A stretch of 64,000 nucleotides of DNA from JACIYW01 sp014359745 (GTDB lineage: Bacteria; Pseudomonadota; Alphaproteobacteria; Rhodobacterales; Rhodobacteraceae), in NCBI GenBank assembly GCA_050433985.1, contig JBNPWE010000002.1, positions 124,001-188,000 on the forward strand. The letters are read 5' to 3'. The notes below the pieces were generated by a model. That model ran no database searches and was not told the origin of the DNA. It saw nothing but the letters and a program-made list of their open reading frames with translations. The first letter of the stretch is position 1; each line of letters opens with the position of its first letter. Shown in pieces: positions 8,863 through 17,369 of this stretch. The position numbers were made by a program, and so were the translations under genes.

Positions 8863-9856
8863 CCCCAAGGCGCGCGCGCCGCTTTTGCCGCGTATCGCCC
8901 TGACCGGTGCCACGGGCTTTGTCGGACGTGCCATCAGCGATGCGCTTGGCCCCGACCGGGCGTTGATCACCGCACTGGCCCGGCCACAGCGCGGCCGGGT
9001 TCTGCCCGAACGGGCGGGGCTGCGGTGGGTGCAGGGCACCATGGATCAGCCCGTCGCACTTGCCGATCTTTGCGCCGGTGCGCAGGTGGTGATGCATTGC
9101 GCGGGGGCGACCAAGGCGCTGCGGGCGCGGGATTTCCATGAGGCCAATGTCGCGGCCACCGGCGCGATGATCAGCGCGGCCCGAGAGGCGGGCGTCGGCC
9201 ATTTCGTGCTGTTGTCCTCCCTTGCCGCATCGCGTCCCGAAAGTTCGGATTACGCCGCGACAAAGCTTGCGGGCGAGGCCATGGCCCATCGTGGCGCGGG
9301 CCCGATGGCGCTGACCATCGTGCGCGCGCCTGCGGTCATCGGGCCGGGCGATGGGGCGACGGCGCCGCTTTTTTCCGGGCTGGCGCGGGGCTGGATGCCG
9401 GTCCCCGGCGGAAAAGCGCGCAAGGCGCGTTTTTCCGTGATTGATGTGCAGGATCTGGCGGGGCTGCTGATTTCGCTCGCCATGGGGGGTGACGGGCCAG
9501 ATGCCGCGCGCGGCGGGGTTCTGTCGCCCTTTGGCCACCGCGCGCTTTCCTGGTCCGACATGGCGGAAAGCGCCGCGCGGGTAACGGGCAGGCGGATTCG
9601 CAGCTTTGTGGTGCCGCTGGGGGCACTGGTTCTGGCCGGGTATGGTGCCGATCTTGTTGCCCGGCTGACCGGGCGCGCGCAGGTATTTTCATCGGGAAAA
9701 GTGCGCGAAATGCAGGCCGGCGACTGGATCGGCGAGGTGCCGCTTGTAACACCAACACCGATCGATGTGACGATGCAACGTTGCCTTGCGCCGTTTCAGC
9801 GGCTAGGGAATGCGGGAAAAGGCAATGTTGCCGCATGTGACCGGAGCCCAGAATGA
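8855..9856 (+). CDS. cerR: NAD-dependent epimerase/dehydratase family protein, CerR-like reductase
   Basis: An extended short-chain dehydrogenase of about 333 residues with an N-terminal Rossmann glycine motif (TGATGFVG, residues 17-24) and a YxxxK catalytic pair in SDYAATK. In Caulobacter the homologous gene next to spt (CerR) reduces the 3-keto group of the sphingolipid intermediate; that role is inferred here from gene order. The start is uncertain. GTG 8855 overlaps the preceding gene by 8 bases. ATG 8795, with GGGGGG just before it, would add 20 residues and overlap more. The stop overlaps the acp start (ATGA). The C-terminal region carries a hydrophobic stretch (FVVPLGALVLAGYGADLV), suggesting membrane association. 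Confidence 0.78.
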   Translation: MLDPKARAPLLPRIALTGATGFVGRAISDALGPDRALITALARPQRGRVLPERAGLRWVQGTMDQPVALADLCAGAQVVMHCAGATKALRARDFHEANVAATGAMISAAREAGVGHFVLLSSLAASRPESSDYAATKLAGEAMAHRGAGPMALTIVRAPAVIGPGDGATAPLFSGLARGWMPVPGGKARKARFSVIDVQDLAGLLISLAMGGDGPDAARGGVLSPFGHRALSWSDMAESAARVTGRRIRSFVVPLGALVLAGYGADLVARLTGRAQVFSSGKVREMQAGDWIGEVPLVTPTPIDVTMQRCLAPFQRLGNAGKGNVAACDRSPE

Positions 9857-10101
9857 CCCTGGCAAACAGTGATACATTCGAAAAGATCAGCGCCATCCTC
9901 AAGGCCCATACCGCCGTGACGGTGCCGATCACGCCCGATCTGCTGATCGGAGCAGATCTGGCCATCGATTCCGTGCAGATGTTCGACCTCGTGATGGAGA
10001 TCGAGGACGCCTATGATATCAGCTTTCCGATCGAAGAGGCTTCTGGTATCGACACGGTCCAATCCCTTGTCGAAGCGATCGAGCGGCTTAAAAATGTTTG
10101 A
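9853..10101 (+). CDS. acpR: Dedicated acyl carrier protein of the sphingolipid locus
   Basis: This 82-residue acidic protein has the phosphopantetheine attachment serine at position 40 in the motif AIDSVQMFDLVMEIED, an unusual form of the normal DSL motif (DSV). It is distinct from housekeeping AcpP and would carry the acyl chain from the neighbouring acyl-AMP ligase to serine palmitoyltransferase. Its start overlaps the cerR stop by 4 bases, and spt starts inside its last codons (8-base overlap), pointing to translational coupling and matched amounts. The gene name follows the Caulobacter counterpart and is inferred from context. Confidence 0.85.
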   Translation: MTLANSDTFEKISAILKAHTAVTVPITPDLLIGADLAIDSVQMFDLVMEIEDAYDISFPIEEASGIDTVQSLVEAIERLKNV

Positions 10102-11284
10102 CACAGATACCAACAGGAATTCGGTTTTCGCCAAATTCGAAAAGCTGGCCGAACGCATGTCGGCGGTGAGCGCGGTTGGGCGGTCACCCTTCGGGATGCG
10201 CTTTGACGACATGCTGTCGCCGACGCGCGCGCGGATCGGCAATGAAGAGATTCTGCTCGCGGGCACCAACAACTATCTTGGTCTGACCTATGCGCCCGAA
10301 TGCACGACCGCCGCAAAGGCGGCGATCGATGCGCATGGCACCGCCACCACCGGCAGCCGTCTGGCCAATGGCACCTACAGCGATCACCTTGATCTGGAAG
10401 AGGCGCTGAAGGCGTATTTCGGCGTTGCCTCTGCCATCGTGTGCACCACCGGATACCAGGCCAATCTGGCCGCGCTCAGCACGCTGGCGGGGCGCGGCGA
10501 TCACCTGCTGATCGATGCCGACAGCCACGCCTGCATCTATGATGCCTGCCGTCTGAGCGATGCCGAAACCATCCGCTTTCGTCACAACAGCCCCGAAGAT
10601 CTGGCCAAGCGCCTGTCGCGCCTGCCCGATACCGGCGCGCGGCTGGTGGTGATAGAGGGGCTTTATTCGATGTTGGGCGATGTGGCCCCGGTGGCGGAAT
10701 TCCTGAAGGTCGCGCATGCCCATGGCGCGATGCTGTTCGTGGACGAGGCGCATTCGATCGGCTGTTACGGCGATCACGGCCGGGGCGTGGCACAGGCGCA
10801 GGGCGTGCTGGATCAGGTCGATTTCATATCGGGAACCTTTTCCAAAAGCTTTGCCTCGATCGGCGGCTTCATCGTGTCGCGCCATCCGGCGCTGGAACTG
10901 ATCCGGCTGGTCAGCCGCCCCTATCTGTTCACCGCCTCGGGATCGCCCGCCAATGTCGCGGCGGCGCGCGCGGCGCTTGGGGTGATTGCCCGCGATGATC
11001 AGCTTGGGAAAAGGCTGTGGGCACGGGCCAACCAGTTGCACGCCGGGCTGATCGCGGCGGGGTTTCAGCCCGCATCGCCGCCGGGGCCGATCATCGCCAT
11101 TGAGCGCCCCGATGATCAGACCGCCGTTGCCGAATGGAACAAGCTGATGGATGCGGGGATCTATGTCAATCTGGCGGTTCCCCCGGCCACGCCGCAGGCA
11201 AAATCGCTGCTGCGCCTGAGCGTGTCTGCCGCCCATACCGAGGCCGATATCGACCGCATCCTTGCGGCGTTCCGCTCGCTTTAG
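10094..11284 (+). CDS. spt: Serine palmitoyltransferase (alpha-oxoamine synthase family)
   Basis: This 396-residue PLP enzyme of the AONS/KBL/SPT family condenses an acyl thioester with an amino acid and releases CO2. The PLP lysine is Lys251 in GTFSKSFASIGGF, and the cofactor-stacking His is His145 in DADSHACIYD. Other conserved elements are GTNNYLGL, HGTATTGSRL and FVDEAHSIG. KBL or 8-amino-7-oxononanoate synthase are alternatives on fold alone. The operon with its own ACP, acyl-AMP ligase and CerR-like reductase makes SPT, the first step of sphingolipid synthesis, much the best reading. ATG 10094 overlaps the acp end. A dispersed intergenic element follows its stop. Confidence 0.87.
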   Translation: MFDTDTNRNSVFAKFEKLAERMSAVSAVGRSPFGMRFDDMLSPTRARIGNEEILLAGTNNYLGLTYAPECTTAAKAAIDAHGTATTGSRLANGTYSDHLDLEEALKAYFGVASAIVCTTGYQANLAALSTLAGRGDHLLIDADSHACIYDACRLSDAETIRFRHNSPEDLAKRLSRLPDTGARLVVIEGLYSMLGDVAPVAEFLKVAHAHGAMLFVDEAHSIGCYGDHGRGVAQAQGVLDQVDFISGTFSKSFASIGGFIVSRHPALELIRLVSRPYLFTASGSPANVAAARAALGVIARDDQLGKRLWARANQLHAGLIAAGFQPASPPGPIIAIERPDDQTAVAEWNKLMDAGIYVNLAVPPATPQAKSLLRLSVSAAHTEADIDRILAAFRSL

Positions 11285-11306
11285 GGTGGATTTAGTCCGT
11301 CGGGTG

Positions 11307-11400
11307 CATTGCCTTGATCGGCGTGCGCTTGGCGGGTGCGGGATTTGAGTATTTTTTTCGAGAGGATGGGAATAGCGTTTTCTTGTGCGCTCAAAGTGCG
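11307..11400 (+). repeat. Dispersed intergenic element, copy B (long form)
   Basis: The core GAGTATTTTTTTCGAGAG followed by GATGGG starts at 11347. Similarity to copies D and E extends to a left arm (CATTGCCTTGA...GGCGGG) and a right arm (AGCGTTTTCTTGTGCGCTCA). It sits 22 bases after the spt stop, in the sense orientation, and between convergent operons. It may act as a transcript 3' end element. Confidence 0.85.
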
Positions 11401-11443
11401 GATATGATTGAGCGTGGGCAGGGATCGTGGGGCGGCCAGCGCC

Positions 11444-12373
11444 CTATCTGAACGCCCCCGCCCGGTACAGCCGCCAGGCAAGGCGGGGCGCGTGCAGGAC
11501 CGGGTGGCGACGTTCGCGTTCGGTGACGTCCAGCCTGACGCCGGAATGGCTGGCGACCTTTTCCAGGATGTAATCCAGCCCGCCGTCAAAGGTGGTTGCC
11601 GCCTTGAGCACCCGCAACGCCCCAAGCGGCTTGCCGATGATCCGCCGCAGCGCCCATTTGCCCCGGCAAAACCCGCGCCGCACCGGCCCCGCATCGGGCA
11701 GGTGCAGCGTCCCGTTCCCCGGCAGAAGGATTTCCGAAAGCCGGGCATAGCGTTGCGGGAACCGGGCGACGATTTCTGCGGCGCGCGGGCCGGGGTTTTC
11801 CGGGCGCAGTTCGGTGCGATAGCTTTCGCACAGGCCGCGCACCCAGAGATCGCCGGGCTGCACCGGACCGGCCAGCAGCGGCGCGACCTGCCGCGCGAAA
11901 TGCCGACAGGCACGCGCCAGCGTGTCGATCAGCCGCGCGCGCAGCACCGGATCGTCGGTCAGAATGGTCGCGGGCTGGGTGAACCGCGCCCATAGCATCG
12001 ATTCAAGCGATCCGCCGCCCGCGCGGCGCAGGAACGCCGCCTCTGACACCACCGCATATTTGCTGCGCAATCGCCGCCCGTTCGCATCGTCAAAGGCCAG
12101 ATAGTGGACGCTGGGCGGCAGGAGGAACGCACCAAGCGCGGCCAGGCCCCAACCATGCACCGCGCGGTAATTCCTGACGATGACATAGAAATCCAGCATC
12201 TTTTCCGCGGCCTCGCCCTCGCGCAGGGCCGATCCGTAGAAGAGCAGCGCCCGCACCGCTGCGCCATGGCGGGCGCGGATCGCATTGGCCATCAACAGCG
12301 CGGGTTGCGACAGGGGCTGTTGATCGGCCTCGATCACCTCGCGCAGGGCGGGCAGGGTGGTGTCATGGGTCAT
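11444..12373 (-). CDS. Tam41-like nucleotidyltransferase of the sphingolipid locus
   Basis: This 309-residue cytoplasmic protein carries a nucleotidyltransferase-type motif: FYGSALREGEAAEKMLDFYV (about residues 45-64), a Gly-Ser followed at distance by Asp. This pattern and the following region resemble Tam41/Mmp37, the mitochondrial CDP-diacylglycerol synthase. It is last in the minus-strand operon, overlapping the upstream lipid kinase by 4 bases (ATGA). With that kinase it could transfer a nucleotide to a phosphorylated lipid, for example making a CDP-activated ceramide or diacylglycerol. This is inference; the Tam41 link comes from motif reading only. Confidence 0.6.
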   Translation of the reverse strand: MTHDTTLPALREVIEADQQPLSQPALLMANAIRARHGAAVRALLFYGSALREGEAAEKMLDFYVIVRNYRAVHGWGLAALGAFLLPPSVHYLAFDDANGRRLRSKYAVVSEAAFLRRAGGGSLESMLWARFTQPATILTDDPVLRARLIDTLARACRHFARQVAPLLAGPVQPGDLWVRGLCESYRTELRPENPGPRAAEIVARFPQRYARLSEILLPGNGTLHLPDAGPVRRGFCRGKWALRRIIGKPLGALRVLKAATTFDGGLDYILEKVASHSGVRLDVTERERRHPVLHAPRLAWRLYRAGAFR

Positions 12374-13332
12374 CGCAGGAACCCCAGCGGCGCGGTGGTC
12401 GATATATGCAGGCGGCGGTCGGCGGCCATTGGCAGGATTTCGCCGTCGATCATCACCGGGTCGTGATGCAAAAGGTCGATGGTGTCGCTGCGCAGGCTGG
12501 TGAATCCATGGCGTGCCATGCCCGCGCCGGTCAGGCGCAGCATCACCTTGATCAGCGCCCGGCGCAGCCCCCTTACCGGCCAGGCGGCATGGGTCATCGC
12601 AAGCGCGCCCGCGCCTTCCCCCCAGAACGGCGCCAGCCCCAGGCTGAGCCGGGGCAGGGGCGAGATCAGCCCGAAGGCATGCGCCCCCACGATGGTGGTC
12701 TGCGGCGTGGTCACCGTCAGATTTGAGGCGCGCAGCACCGGCGCCCCGTCGACATCGCGGTAGCTGCCCGGCGCCAGCAGGAACCGCGCGATGGCGCCCG
12801 CCACGGCGCGCGATCCGCGCTGCCCTTCGCCGTGAAACTGGCGCTGGGTATAAAGCATGGCGCGCGCCAGCGATCCGGTTGACAGAACGAACCCCACCAT
12901 CGGGTGGTCCAGCGCGCGGCTTTCCACGTTCAGCGCACGGTGTTCCTCGCGCGTGGCCGGGCCGCCTTCGGCCAGGGCGGTGATGCGCCCGGTGATTTCG
13001 CCTGCCGTCTTGCCGCGAAAGCCGAAACTGCGCGCGGCCAGGTTGGTGCTGCCACCCGGCAGGATGGCGAAATCCGGCAGGTCGGCAAAGCCGGCATCGG
13101 GTGCCAGGCAGGCCGACAGCACCGCCAGCAGGGTGCCGTCGCCGCCCTCGACGAAGATCTGGCGCACCCCGGCGCCGGCCATCTGCCGGATGCAGGGCGC
13201 GAGGCGGCGAAAATCGTCCAGCCGCAGAAAGCAGGCGCCCGGCAGGTCCAGCGCCGCCGCCTCCAGCATGGAACCGCGCCGGGCGACGGCGTGGCTGGCA
13301 GGATTGACAATCAGGCCGATATGCGCGCTCAT
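12370..13332 (-). CDS. Diacylglycerol-kinase family lipid kinase, probable ceramide kinase
   Basis: This 320-residue protein has the DAGK catalytic fold: IGLIVNP at the N terminus, the ATP-binding EGGDGTLLAVLS (GGDGT at 63-67), and ILPGGSTNLAARSFG. The family phosphorylates diacylglycerol, sphingosine or ceramide at the membrane surface. A DGK-like ceramide kinase (CpgB) is encoded in the Caulobacter sphingolipid cluster, so ceramide is the likeliest substrate here. It overlaps the lptG-like stop by 4 bases and the Tam41-like start by 4 bases, so the four genes are one operon. A longer upstream frame to 13734 runs inside lptG and is rejected. Confidence 0.78.
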   Translation of the reverse strand: MSAHIGLIVNPASHAVARRGSMLEAAALDLPGACFLRLDDFRRLAPCIRQMAGAGVRQIFVEGGDGTLLAVLSACLAPDAGFADLPDFAILPGGSTNLAARSFGFRGKTAGEITGRITALAEGGPATREEHRALNVESRALDHPMVGFVLSTGSLARAMLYTQRQFHGEGQRGSRAVAGAIARFLLAPGSYRDVDGAPVLRASNLTVTTPQTTIVGAHAFGLISPLPRLSLGLAPFWGEGAGALAMTHAAWPVRGLRRALIKVMLRLTGAGMARHGFTSLRSDTIDLLHHDPVMIDGEILPMAADRRLHISTTAPLGFLR

Positions 13333-14381
13333 CCCGGTGCGATCCTTCGCAGGGCGAGCGCGAGGCCCACCAGCAACAACAGCACCACCGGCACCGATAC
13401 GGCGATGATCGCGCTCAGGCTGCCATTTTCCGACAGGGTCTTGAGCACCCCATCCATCACCATGAACACGAACCCGGCCGCCACGCCGATCGCCAGCGAT
13501 GCTTCGCCGCTGTCGTTCCGTCCGAAATGCTGCATGATCGGAACCGTCAGCAACAAGAACCCGATCGCCACGAATGGCAGCGACACCCGCGTCAGGAACC
13601 AGACCAGATAGGCGTCCGACGGCAGGCTGCCCGATCCGCGCATCCGTGACAGCCGGTAAAGGTTGAACAGCGACAGATCGCGCGGCTCGGCCAGCAGCAG
13701 ACGCAGGGTTTTGGGCGTCTGCGCGGTTTGCCACAGCTCGGGCGGGGCGACCGGCTGATTATCATAGCGGATCTGCGCAACCCCCGAAAGCGCCCAGCCA
13801 CCGGGCACATGGCTGGCCGAGGCCGCGTGCGATATCGCGTTCACCCGGCCCTCCTCATCGCGTTCGAACAGGGTGACATCGGTCAGAACCCCGTCGCGCA
13901 GCCCCCCCACCTCTATCAGCAGGTCGCCATCGGCAAGCCACAGTTGCTGCGGGCCCTTGCGGTCACCATGCACGGCCTCTGGCCCCAGCCAGTTTTCAAG
14001 TGCCTGCGTGGCCATTGGGTTCACCTGATCGATCACCGCCGCCGAAATGATCGTGGCGATCACCACGGCAGGTATCAGGGCGCGTACCTGCCCGAAAACG
14101 GAAATGCCCGCACCCGCGATCGCCACCAGTTCATTGCTGCGAATAAGGCTGACATAGGTCAGCAGCAGCGCCATCAGCAGCGCAAAGATCAGGATCCGGT
14201 CCATCAGCACCGGCAGGCGCAGCACCATATAGCGGAACTGATCGCCAAGGCCGCCGCCCAGGGGCAACAGATCGGCATTGCTCAGCGCATCAAGCACCCC
14301 AAGCAAGGCCACCATCCCGACCAGCGTGATCACGAAACGCCGCAGGAACATGCCGGCAAGATAACGGTCAAGCAGGTTCAT
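13329..14381 (-). CDS. lptG: LptG-like permease (YjgP/YjgQ family), possibly sphingolipid-specific
   Basis: This 350-residue membrane protein has three N-terminal membrane segments, a periplasmic domain (about residues 120-260) and three C-terminal segments, the LptF/LptG layout. It starts MNLLDRYLAGMFLRRF, a typical LptG opening. LptFG with LptB forms the ABC transporter that extracts LPS from the inner membrane and passes it to LptC. It overlaps both neighbours by 4 bases (lptF-like upstream, lipid kinase downstream). Canonical lptFG in Rhodobacterales lie near lptD/surA, which are absent here. This pair may therefore be a paralogue serving the lipid made by this locus. That is inference. 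Confidence 0.83.
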   Translation of the reverse strand: MNLLDRYLAGMFLRRFVITLVGMVALLGVLDALSNADLLPLGGGLGDQFRYMVLRLPVLMDRILIFALLMALLLTYVSLIRSNELVAIAGAGISVFGQVRALIPAVVIATIISAAVIDQVNPMATQALENWLGPEAVHGDRKGPQQLWLADGDLLIEVGGLRDGVLTDVTLFERDEEGRVNAISHAASASHVPGGWALSGVAQIRYDNQPVAPPELWQTAQTPKTLRLLLAEPRDLSLFNLYRLSRMRGSGSLPSDAYLVWFLTRVSLPFVAIGFLLLTVPIMQHFGRNDSGEASLAIGVAAGFVFMVMDGVLKTLSENGSLSAIIAVSVPVVLLLLVGLALALRRIAPG

Positions 14382-15553
14382 TTTGCGGCTGTCACGGCTG
14401 TTTCCGGGCTGGGCGGGGGCGGCGCGCTATGGTGCCTCAAACGGGGCAGGGCGGATCGCCCGCTGGCGATGCGCCGGAACGTGTAAATCCCGCCGAAGGC
14501 GACAAGCGCCACGATTGGCCAGCTTCCCGCCCAGGTCGGTACCGTGCCGCGCTGCGCCAGCGTCAGCCCGTATTCAAGCAGCTTTTGCACCATGAGCAGC
14601 ACGACTATTCCCATCGCCAACCCGCCCGCGCGCGCCATGCGCCCGGTGTTCAACCCCAGAACCACACTGACCAGTGGCAGCGCAAGCAAAAGCACCGCGC
14701 GGCTAAGCCGATCATGCATATCGGCGGCGGCGGCCACCGGATCGATCGTGAAGGGGCCCGTCAGGTAGGATCGGGTCATCAGCTCTGGCAGGGTCAGTTC
14801 CTGTTCGTCATCGCCCCGGTCGCGGTATCCGGCGATCGGTGTGGGCATTTTCCAGGTCACCTTGCCGGTGGTCAGCCGATGTCCCTGTCCGTCGGCGATC
14901 TGTGCCGGGACCTGCCCGACCATGGCATCGTTAAGCGTGATGACCCAGGTGCCGGTTGCATCCTCGTGCAGGGCGCCGCTGCGCCCGGTCAGGAACCTGC
15001 GCTCGCCGGTCTGGGTGGTTTCGACGATAAAGGTGGAGCCCATGTTGCGCCCGGCGAGATCCACCTTGGATGTCCAGACCACACGACCCTCGAACTGCAC
15101 GAACTTGCGTTCCTTGAAGGCGGTGACGACGGCGCTTTGTTTCAGCTCATGCACGATCTCGCGGTAATTATAGCGGGTAAGCGGTTGCAAGAACCCCGAT
15201 ATCACCAGCGAGACAACCGTCAGCACCACCGCCAGCACCATATAGGGCCGCACGATCCGGTACAATGACACCCCGGTGGACATCAGCGCCACGATCTCGC
15301 CCGACCGGCTCAGCCGCTCCACGCTGATCAGCGTCGCGATCATCAGCGCGCCGGGCAGGGCCACGCCCAGATAATGCGGCAGCAGGTTGCCCACCATACG
15401 CGCCCCCGACATCAGCGCATCGTCCGACCCCGCGACAAGATCGGTGATCCGGATCAGCCGCTCCAGCATCAGGATCGACAGGGCCAGCGCCAATAACGCG
15501 GCCAGCAGGCCAAGATTGTTGCGCAGCAGGTATCGGTCAAGTTTCAGCAGCAT
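14378..15553 (-). CDS. lptF: LptF-like permease (YjgP/YjgQ family), possibly sphingolipid-specific
   Basis: This 391-residue membrane protein from ATG 15553 begins MLLKLDRYLLRNNLGLLAAL. The longer frame to 15748 adds non-family sequence across the divergent promoter region. The LptF/LptG fold is visible: three N-terminal helices, a periplasmic beta-jellyroll-like part with KSAV..FKERKFVQFEGRVVW-type sequence, and three C-terminal helices ending in a proline-rich tail (APPPPSPETAV). It is the first gene of the four-gene minus-strand operon. Its ATPase partner would be the single LptB at 25343-26110 or another copy outside the window. Confidence 0.83.
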   Translation of the reverse strand: MLLKLDRYLLRNNLGLLAALLALALSILMLERLIRITDLVAGSDDALMSGARMVGNLLPHYLGVALPGALMIATLISVERLSRSGEIVALMSTGVSLYRIVRPYMVLAVVLTVVSLVISGFLQPLTRYNYREIVHELKQSAVVTAFKERKFVQFEGRVVWTSKVDLAGRNMGSTFIVETTQTGERRFLTGRSGALHEDATGTWVITLNDAMVGQVPAQIADGQGHRLTTGKVTWKMPTPIAGYRDRGDDEQELTLPELMTRSYLTGPFTIDPVAAAADMHDRLSRAVLLLALPLVSVVLGLNTGRMARAGGLAMGIVVLLMVQKLLEYGLTLAQRGTVPTWAGSWPIVALVAFGGIYTFRRIASGRSALPRLRHHSAPPPPSPETAVTAAK

Positions 15554-15699
15554 AACCGGCGTATTCTCCCGCAGGGTGGGAAAGTGACATATTTCGCGAG
15601 CGGGCGTGGTGGTTGTCCCGGCACCGCTTTGATACACATCTGATCCTAGCACCACCAGCGAAAGACTGTAACCTGTCAGTAAACCTGTGGAGACCACCG
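15554..15699. promoter_or_regulatory. Divergent promoter region between the lptF-like and DUF2141 operons
   Basis: 146 bases separate two divergent starts, so both operons of the lipid locus must start here. On the minus strand TTACAG and TAGGAT lie 17 bases apart and could be the -35/-10 of the lptF-like operon. A near-direct repeat (TAACCTGT / AAACCTGT) stands just before the DUF2141 start and its GTGGAGA ribosome binding site. A shared regulator could control both sides; none is encoded nearby. Confidence 0.5.
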
Positions 15700-16203
15700 A
15701 TGCCGATCCGTTGTTCCGCCCCCGCCATTCTGTGCCTTCTGGCGTCATTCACGGGCTTTGGCGCTGCCATGGCCGCGGCTGAACCCCAGGCCCTCGACAT
15801 CCGCCCATACGAGGCGTCGGCGGTGTGTGGCGCGCATGTGCCGCAGGTGCAGGTCATCGTCGAAGGGATCACCGGCCAGGGTATCCTGACGGTGGAACTC
15901 TATCGGCCCAGTGAACGGGATTTCCTGAAAAAAGCCTCGCGCATCCACCGTATTCGGGTTCCGGCCCAACCCGGCACGCAGCGCGTGTGTTTCGATATCG
16001 AAAAGGCGGGGGAATATGCGATTGCAGCCTATGAGGATCTGGATGCCGACCGGGATCTGGATCAGAAGTGGAACATGATGCCCGCCGAACCCTTCGCCCT
16101 GTCCAATGACAAACCGCTGGCCTTTGCCATGCCGAAATTCAGCGATGCGGCGTTTCGGGTAACGGAAAAAGGCGGCGTCGTCAGGATAAGATTACAAAAA
16201 TGA
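15700..16203 (+). CDS. DUF2141 secreted protein of the sphingolipid locus
   Basis: This 167-residue protein opens with a signal peptide (MPIRCSAPAILCLLASFTGF, cleavage likely after AAMA). The mature part looks like DUF2141: an immunoglobulin-like beta domain with YEDLDADRDLDQKWNMMPAEP, a calcium-binding-like acidic loop. Start ATG 15700 follows GTGGAGACCACCG; the longer frame from 15613 would hide the signal peptide. It is the first gene of the operon with the bCerS-like enzyme (4-base overlap), suggesting a periplasmic role in handling or sensing the lipid. No activity is known for the family. Confidence 0.78.
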   Translation: MPIRCSAPAILCLLASFTGFGAAMAAAEPQALDIRPYEASAVCGAHVPQVQVIVEGITGQGILTVELYRPSERDFLKKASRIHRIRVPAQPGTQRVCFDIEKAGEYAIAAYEDLDADRDLDQKWNMMPAEPFALSNDKPLAFAMPKFSDAAFRVTEKGGVVRIRLQK

Positions 16204-17369
16204 ACACGACATCCCCCCAGGGTGCGGCGCCGGTCAGCGTTGCGCTGGCGACATCGCGCGCCGATCGCGCCGCCTTTATCGATCTGCCCTATCGGGCCGG
16301 GCGCGATCTGCCCGGCTGGCGCGCGCCGCTGCGGTTCGAACGCGCGGCGCAGATTGATCCGCAGCACAATCCGGGCCTGGCCAAGCTTGACCACGCGCTG
16401 ATGCTGGCCCGGCGCGACGGCAAGGTGGTGGGAAGGATCGCCGCGATCGTCAATCCCGCGCATCTTGACCTGCACAAGGATGCAACCGGGCATTTCGGCT
16501 TTCTCGACACAATCGCGCCCGACCCCGAGGCCATCGCCGCGCTGATCCATGCCGCCGAGGACTGGCTGCGTCGGCATGGCATGTCGCGCATCGCCGGGCC
16601 GTTCAACTTTTCCATCAACGAGGAATGCGGCCTGCTGATCGACGGGTTTGATACGCCGCCGATGCTGATGATGCCGCATGGCCGCCCCGATTACGCGCCC
16701 GCGCTTGAGGGACTGGGGTTTGTCAAGGCGGTGGACATGCACGCCTTCCTGCATGAATTCGATGCGGAATATCACATCCCCCCCACCGTCAAACGCTGGA
16801 AAGAGGCGTTTGAACGCGATCCCGCCCTGTCGGTGCGGCCCCTCGACAAGAAGAACTTCAAGGCCGATATCGCGCTGGTCATGGATATGTTCAACGACGC
16901 CTGGTCGCAGAACTGGGGCTTTATCCCCTTTACCGCCGATCAGATCAGCGCCATGGCCAACGAACTTCGGCCGCTGATCCGTGCCGATGCGCTTTGGATC
17001 GCCACGATCAACGGTGAACCGGCGGGGTTCACCCTGTTCCTGCCCGATGTCAACGAACTGGCGGATGGGCTTGACGGGCGGCTTCTGCCGTTCGGCTGGC
17101 TGCAACTGATCTATCGGCTCAAGATACGCGGGCCGCGTCGCGCGCGGCTGCCTTTGGCGGGGCTGCGGCGCAAGTTTCACAAAACGCGCCGGGGTCTGGT
17201 GGCGATGGCGGGCTGTTTCGAGGCGGCATTCGCCGCCCAGCATGCGCAGGGCGTGCGCGAGGTAGAGGCGTCGTGGATCCTGGAAACCAACCGCGATCTG
17301 CTGAACCTTGTGGCCCTTTACGACATGCGCCGCTACAAGACCTATCGCATCTACGAGAAGGCGCTATGA
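16200..17369 (+). CDS. bcerS: Bacterial ceramide synthase-like N-acyltransferase (GNAT fold)
   Basis: This 389-residue protein resembles the large GNAT-like family to which Caulobacter bacterial ceramide synthase belongs. Features are an N-terminal half with GPFNFSINEECGLLIDGFD and a C-terminal half ending EASWILETNRDLLNLV, typical of annotated hypothetical acyltransferases. bCerS N-acylates the amino group of the long-chain base, probably using acyl-CoA, at the inner membrane. Start and stop overlap the neighbours by 4 bases each. Finding it one operon away from spt, acp, cerR and the acyl-AMP ligase supports the role. Other N-acyltransferase chemistry remains possible. Confidence 0.72.
   Translation: MNTTSPQGAAPVSVALATSRADRAAFIDLPYRAGRDLPGWRAPLRFERAAQIDPQHNPGLAKLDHALMLARRDGKVVGRIAAIVNPAHLDLHKDATGHFGFLDTIAPDPEAIAALIHAAEDWLRRHGMSRIAGPFNFSINEECGLLIDGFDTPPMLMMPHGRPDYAPALEGLGFVKAVDMHAFLHEFDAEYHIPPTVKRWKEAFERDPALSVRPLDKKNFKADIALVMDMFNDAWSQNWGFIPFTADQISAMANELRPLIRADALWIATINGEPAGFTLFLPDVNELADGLDGRLLPFGWLQLIYRLKIRGPRRARLPLAGLRRKFHKTRRGLVAMAGCFEAAFAAQHAQGVREVEASWILETNRDLLNLVALYDMRRYKTYRIYEKAL

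Noticed and set aside
13333..13734. N-terminal extension of the lipid kinase
   Set aside because: It lies in another frame inside the lptG-like gene; ATG 13332 overlaps the lptG stop in the usual ATGA way.
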